The notes under the pieces are model-generated. The model was not told where the DNA came from and ran no database searches. It saw only the letters and a list, made by a program, of their open reading frames with translations. Of a DNA stretch of 64,000 nucleotides, positions 60,999 to 64,000 are shown in pieces. Each line of letters starts with the position of its first letter. Position 1 is the stretch's first letter. The stretch is from assembly GCA_945897725.1 (NCBI GenBank), contig CAMDFR010000004.1, positions 62,001 to 126,000 of the forward strand, given 5' to 3'. The DNA comes from Chitinophaga pinensis (GTDB lineage Bacteria; Bacteroidota; Bacteroidia; Chitinophagales; CAMDFR01). The position numbers and the translations under genes were made by a program.

Positions 60999-63086
60999 AT
61001 GAAAAAGTTTTTTTCTTGTCTATTATTATTCGCTATATGCTTTTCTCCGATGTATCTTCAGGCCCAAACATATACCAATACCATTGGAGGATTTGTCCCT
61101 GATGACGGAACCAATACCGATTTTCCCATTAGCGTGAGTGGTTTAGCTTCTTCAACATTGGATTCAAATTTAGGTGTTGTAAGCGTCTGTCTCAACATGA
61201 ATCATACTTATGATGCTGATTTAAACTTTTTCTTGATCTCCCCTTCAGGTACTTTTATCAACTTGATTAGGAACGTAGGAGGTGGAGATGATAATTTTGT
61301 TGGCACTTGTTTGTCTCAATCTGCAAGCACTTCTATAGCTTCTGGAATTGCCCCTTTTACAGGATCTTTCACTCCAACAGAATCTCTAGGAAATGTAAAT
61401 GATGGCTCCAACGGCAATGGAATATGGACATTAAGAATTCGAGATGAAGCAGGTGCTGATACAGGAAGTTTACTCGATTGGAATATCACTTTTGGAGATC
61501 ATGCACCAATTCCATTCCTTTTTACGTCTTCTAATTTACCAATTGTGATGATTAATACTTCAGGACAAACCATCGTTGATGAACCTAAAATTAATTGTTC
61601 TATGAAGGTTATAGATAATGGATTTGGTTTTAGAAATCGAACCATTGATGCTCCTGTTTATAATGGTAATATAGGTATCGAAATAAGAGGGGCTTATTCT
61701 TCTTCATTGCCTCAAAAACCTTATGGTTTCACAACACAAGACATTTCAAACAACGATTCCAACACCGTTTTACTCGGATTGCCTTCTGAGCATGATTGGA
61801 TTTTGCAAGCCACTTATAATGATAAAACCTTTCTTAGAAATATTATGATGTTTGATTTGTTCCGAAAAATGGGGCATTATGCAACAAGAACAAAATTGTG
61901 CGAAGTGACACTAAATGGGAACTATCAAGGCATCTATTTTTTGTGTGAGAAAATTAAGAGAGACGCCAATCGAGTCGATATTGCAAGACTTGATTTGGAT
62001 GATAATGCGGGAGATTCACTCACAGGCGGGTATATTTTTAAACATGATTATGATGCAGCTGGTTGGAATTCATCGTGGTTGCCTCCTCTATGTCCAGATA
62101 GATTTTTGAGTTATCAATATTTTTACCCAAATGCAGCAACTATTACGCTCCCCCAGCAAGATTTTATAAAAGCATATGTCGATAGCTTCGAAGAGGTGCT
62201 CTTTAGTGACAGTTTCAGTAGCAAGGTAAATGGATACAAAAAGTATATTAGTACCCCATCTTTTGTAGATTATTTAATCAGTAACGAGTTAGCGCAAAAT
62301 GGAGATGGCTATAAAAAATCTATGTTTTTTCACAAAGACAAGACCAGTAATGGCGGTAAATTGAAAGCTGGGCCAATTTGGGACTTCGATTGGTCTTTGA
62401 AGTTTGCACCATGGGTGGATGCCGATGTAACTGGTTGGACATATACTGCCGCCCCTTGTGATGGGGATGTTTTATTTACACCATGGTATGCGAGATTGAT
62501 GGAAGACACCACCTTTGAAAATGCTGTGTATTGCAGATGGCAGGAATTGCGTAAAACCATCATCGATAGCTCCTTTTTAAATCACAAACTTGATTCAACA
62601 GCATTGATACTAGATGAGGCACAAAGAAGGCATTTCGATACTTGGGGAAGTCTGGGGGCACATGTTGGATCGCCAGAAAGTGACCCACTTCCAACAACAT
62701 ATGCTGGAGAGGTAGATCGTTTAAAATTATTTTTGACAAAAAGAATAGTTTGGATAGATTCCAATCTAAATGGTCATTGCTATTTGGCAGATACAGTTGC
62801 AGATACTCTAGTGAATACTTCTATAGTGATAAGAAATGATATTCAAAAAGGGATACAAGTATTTCCAAACCCAGCATCAGAAAGCGTATATGTCAACTAT
62901 CAACGAATGGATCTTGCAACACTTACTGTTTCGAATACTACGAACGTCCTAATTACAAAGTATATACTAGAGAGGGGACAACAAGTCATTGATGTTTCAA
63001 ACTATGCCAACGGAATCTACCTTCTTGATTTTAAAAATAATGTTGGTGAAACTTTATATCGACAAAAAATTGTTGTGGTAAGGTAA
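60999..63086 (+). CDS. Secreted P-domain/CotH kinase-like protein with a type IX sorting domain
   Basis: The start is taken as ATG 60999 (60987 is also possible), downstream of the promoter. The signal peptide is FFSCLLLFAICFSPMYLQAQ. Residues about 25-165 form a proprotein-convertase P-domain (VCLNMNHTYDADLNFFLISP, GIWTLRIRDEAGADTGSLLDW). Residues about 190-590 form a CotH domain, with GNYQGIYFLCEKIKRDANRVD and AGPIWDFDWSLKFAPW. The last 75 residues are a type A sorting domain (IQVFPNPASESVYVNY, VSNYANGIYLLDF). It should therefore be exported by the GldKLMN machine and fixed on the surface. CotH proteins can phosphorylate other proteins; the substrate here is unknown. Confidence 0.92.
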   Translation: MKKFFSCLLLFAICFSPMYLQAQTYTNTIGGFVPDDGTNTDFPISVSGLASSTLDSNLGVVSVCLNMNHTYDADLNFFLISPSGTFINLIRNVGGGDDNFVGTCLSQSASTSIASGIAPFTGSFTPTESLGNVNDGSNGNGIWTLRIRDEAGADTGSLLDWNITFGDHAPIPFLFTSSNLPIVMINTSGQTIVDEPKINCSMKVIDNGFGFRNRTIDAPVYNGNIGIEIRGAYSSSLPQKPYGFTTQDISNNDSNTVLLGLPSEHDWILQATYNDKTFLRNIMMFDLFRKMGHYATRTKLCEVTLNGNYQGIYFLCEKIKRDANRVDIARLDLDDNAGDSLTGGYIFKHDYDAAGWNSSWLPPLCPDRFLSYQYFYPNAATITLPQQDFIKAYVDSFEEVLFSDSFSSKVNGYKKYISTPSFVDYLISNELAQNGDGYKKSMFFHKDKTSNGGKLKAGPIWDFDWSLKFAPWVDADVTGWTYTAAPCDGDVLFTPWYARLMEDTTFENAVYCRWQELRKTIIDSSFLNHKLDSTALILDEAQRRHFDTWGSLGAHVGSPESDPLPTTYAGEVDRLKLFLTKRIVWIDSNLNGHCYLADTVADTLVNTSIVIRNDIQKGIQVFPNPASESVYVNYQRMDLATLTVSNTTNVLITKYILERGQQVIDVSNYANGIYLLDFKNNVGETLYRQKIVVVR

Positions 63087-63111
63087 GTGAAATTGAAGAC
63101 AAAAAAAGTGC

Positions 63112-63477
63112 ATGATGAGAAAAACCCTAGTCATAGGCGCCAGCGAGCAGGCAGAAAGATATAGCAATAAGGCCATTCTAAGTTTGTTAGAACATCATCA
63201 TCCAGTGGTAGCTATGGCCAATAGGTCAGGTAAAGTAGGCGCGATTAATTTTCTTACCACCAAGGAGATTGTCGCTGATATCGATACAGTGACCTTATAT
63301 ATCAATCCTGAAGTTCAAAAGGAATACATAGATTATATTGTTTCCTTACATCCTAAACGTGTCATTTTTAACCCTGGAACAGAAAATCCAGCTTTCTTTG
63401 AACGACTCAAAAAGCAAGGAATAGAAGCAACTGAAGCATGTACATTAGTACTACTAAACACAGATCAATACGAATAA
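63112..63477 (+). CDS. CoA-binding domain protein
   Basis: The 121-residue cytoplasmic protein is a single CoA_binding_2 Rossmann domain. It starts with KTLVIGASEQAERYSNKAI and contains VTLYINPEVQKEYIDYIV and RVIFNPGTENPAFFERL, the usual form for this family. It likely binds CoA or an acyl-CoA and may act as a small sensor or storage protein. It lies 25 bases after the CotH gene, but a functional tie is not evident. Confidence 0.88.
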   Translation: MMRKTLVIGASEQAERYSNKAILSLLEHHHPVVAMANRSGKVGAINFLTTKEIVADIDTVTLYINPEVQKEYIDYIVSLHPKRVIFNPGTENPAFFERLKKQGIEATEACTLVLLNTDQYE

Positions 63478-63500
63478 TTTTTTTATTGCTCCTCTTTTCG

Positions 63501-63519
63501 TAATTTAGTCTTGTCTAAA
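63501..63519 (+). promoter_or_regulatory. Promoter with an operator-like palindrome before the DtxR/MntR-type gene
   Basis: TAATTTAG (63501-63508) resembles the -7 element with one mismatch. It overlaps the imperfect palindrome TTTAGTCTTGTCTAAA (63504-63519), whose outer five base pairs TTTAG/CTAAA are perfect. This is like the operators of DtxR/MntR proteins, so self-repression by the next gene is likely. Confidence 0.5.
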
Positions 63520-63528
63520 AAATAATAG

Positions 63529-64000
63529 ATGGGTCATCTCAGTATTACAGAAGAAAATTACCTCAAATCAATACTAAAATTGAGCGAACACAATCATACA
63601 AAGATTGGGACAAATGAGATTGCATATGAGATAAATATATCGGCGGCATCCGTAAGTGATATGCTTAAAAAGTTGGCGGATAAAAAGCTGATTATCTATC
63701 AAAAATATTATGGCGTAAAACTGACTAAAACTGGCGAACAGTATGCGAAGAACTTGGTTCGTAAGCATCGTTTATGGGAAGTGTTTCTGACGCAAAAACT
63801 GCAATTTTCCTGGGATGAGGTACACGATTTAGCCGAGCAATTGGAGCATGTAAAAGGAGATGATATGATTAATCGATTGGAGAAATTTCTTGGCAATCCA
63901 AAATTCGATCCCCATGGAGATCCCATTCCTGACAATAAAGGAAACATTGTTGTGAGAAAACAACAATTATTGATTGAATTAAAAAAAGGAGAGAAGGCTG
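63529..64000 (+). CDS. Metal-dependent transcriptional regulator, DtxR/MntR family (3' end beyond the window)
   Basis: The visible 157 residues contain an N-terminal winged helix (TEENYLKSILKLSEHNHTKI; recognition helix ISAASVSDMLKKLADKKLI). The metal-binding dimerisation domain follows (RKHRLWEVFLTQKLQFSWDEVHDLAEQLEHV and GDPIPD). These are the marks of Fe2+- or Mn2+-responsive repressors. The gene runs off the window, so the C-terminal SH3-like domain, if any, is not seen. It starts at ATG 63529, 10 bases after the palindrome. Confidence 0.92.
   Translation, partial: MGHLSITEENYLKSILKLSEHNHTKIGTNEIAYEINISAASVSDMLKKLADKKLIIYQKYYGVKLTKTGEQYAKNLVRKHRLWEVFLTQKLQFSWDEVHDLAEQLEHVKGDDMINRLEKFLGNPKFDPHGDPIPDNKGNIVVRKQQLLIELKKGEKA

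Noticed and set aside
1-64000. CRISPR array, insertion sequence with transposase, prophage or defence island
   Set aside because: No regularly spaced repeats, transposase, integrase or defence-protein motifs were seen anywhere in the window.

Overview
The window is a chromosomal segment of a low-GC member of the Bacteroidota, probably of the Chitinophagales/Saprospirales type. Four signals support this. A complete type IX secretion / gliding core set lies in the order SprF/PorP, GldK, GldL, GldM, GldN. One secreted protein carries a type A C-terminal sorting domain. Families largely confined to this phylum recur (DUF4271, DUF5686, DUF6913, DUF5777). Many genes are preceded by the bacteroidete -7 promoter element TAnnTTTG, with A-rich rather than Shine-Dalgarno leaders. 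The species cannot be named from the sequence. No rRNA, tRNA, CRISPR array, transposase or prophage gene was seen, and the gene content is mostly core housekeeping.

Layout. 1-4.4 kb: end of an unknown gene, accA, a DUF6913 gene, dapA, then a small secreted protein and hemW on the minus strand. 4.4-14.4 kb: a BamA/TamA-like outer-membrane protein, DUF4271, a uroporphyrinogen-III synthase with an unusual lysine-rich N-terminal half, sprF/porP and gldKLMN, closed by a strong terminator. 14.5-18.1 kb: a structured non-coding element, an MlaEF-like lipid ABC transporter pair, sucD and fabG. 18.1-25.2 kb: two response regulators without a kinase, RDD and SpoIIM membrane proteins, a winged-helix regulator/membrane protein pair bounded by a 23-nt near-identical direct repeat, an M29 aminopeptidase and a sterol-desaturase-family hydroxylase. 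25.2-25.9 kb: a 0.7-kb gene-free stretch full of inverted repeats. 25.9-28.6 kb: rplM-rpsI-rpsB-tsf.

28.7-35.3 kb: a carotenoid-desaturase-like oxidoreductase, diacylglycerol kinase, and a DUF4129-like/DUF4350/MoxR/DUF58 operon. 35.3-41.1 kb: glycosyltransferase, DEDD exonuclease, a coiled-coil membrane-anchored protein and a penicillin-acylase-family hydrolase. 41.1-44.2 kb: a cluster of two putative haem c lipoproteins, an OB-fold protein, YceI and a beta-barrel protein. 44.2-52.3 kb: DUF2007, CAP, DUF899-like, 3-hydroxyacyl-CoA dehydrogenase, a TPR protein, an ABC exporter and citrate synthase. 52.4-60.9 kb: DUF5686, TPR, PnuC, Tpx, PyrD, GatA, TatA and a second RDD protein. 61-64 kb: a P-domain/CotH protein that is a likely T9SS cargo, a CoA-binding protein, and the start of a DtxR/MntR-type repressor with an operator-like palindrome over its promoter.

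Functional links. The T9SS genes and the sorting-domain protein belong to one export pathway. The MoxR-DUF58 operon and the RDD-SpoIIM genes are parts of a locus that is often contiguous elsewhere but is split here by about 10 kb. The putative haem c lipoproteins and their neighbours look like one envelope-associated unit of unknown job. No single cassette stands out as a wholly new system. The best leads are the HemD fusion, the duplicated operator-like repeat around the winged-helix regulator, the structured intergenic elements and the haem c lipoprotein cluster.
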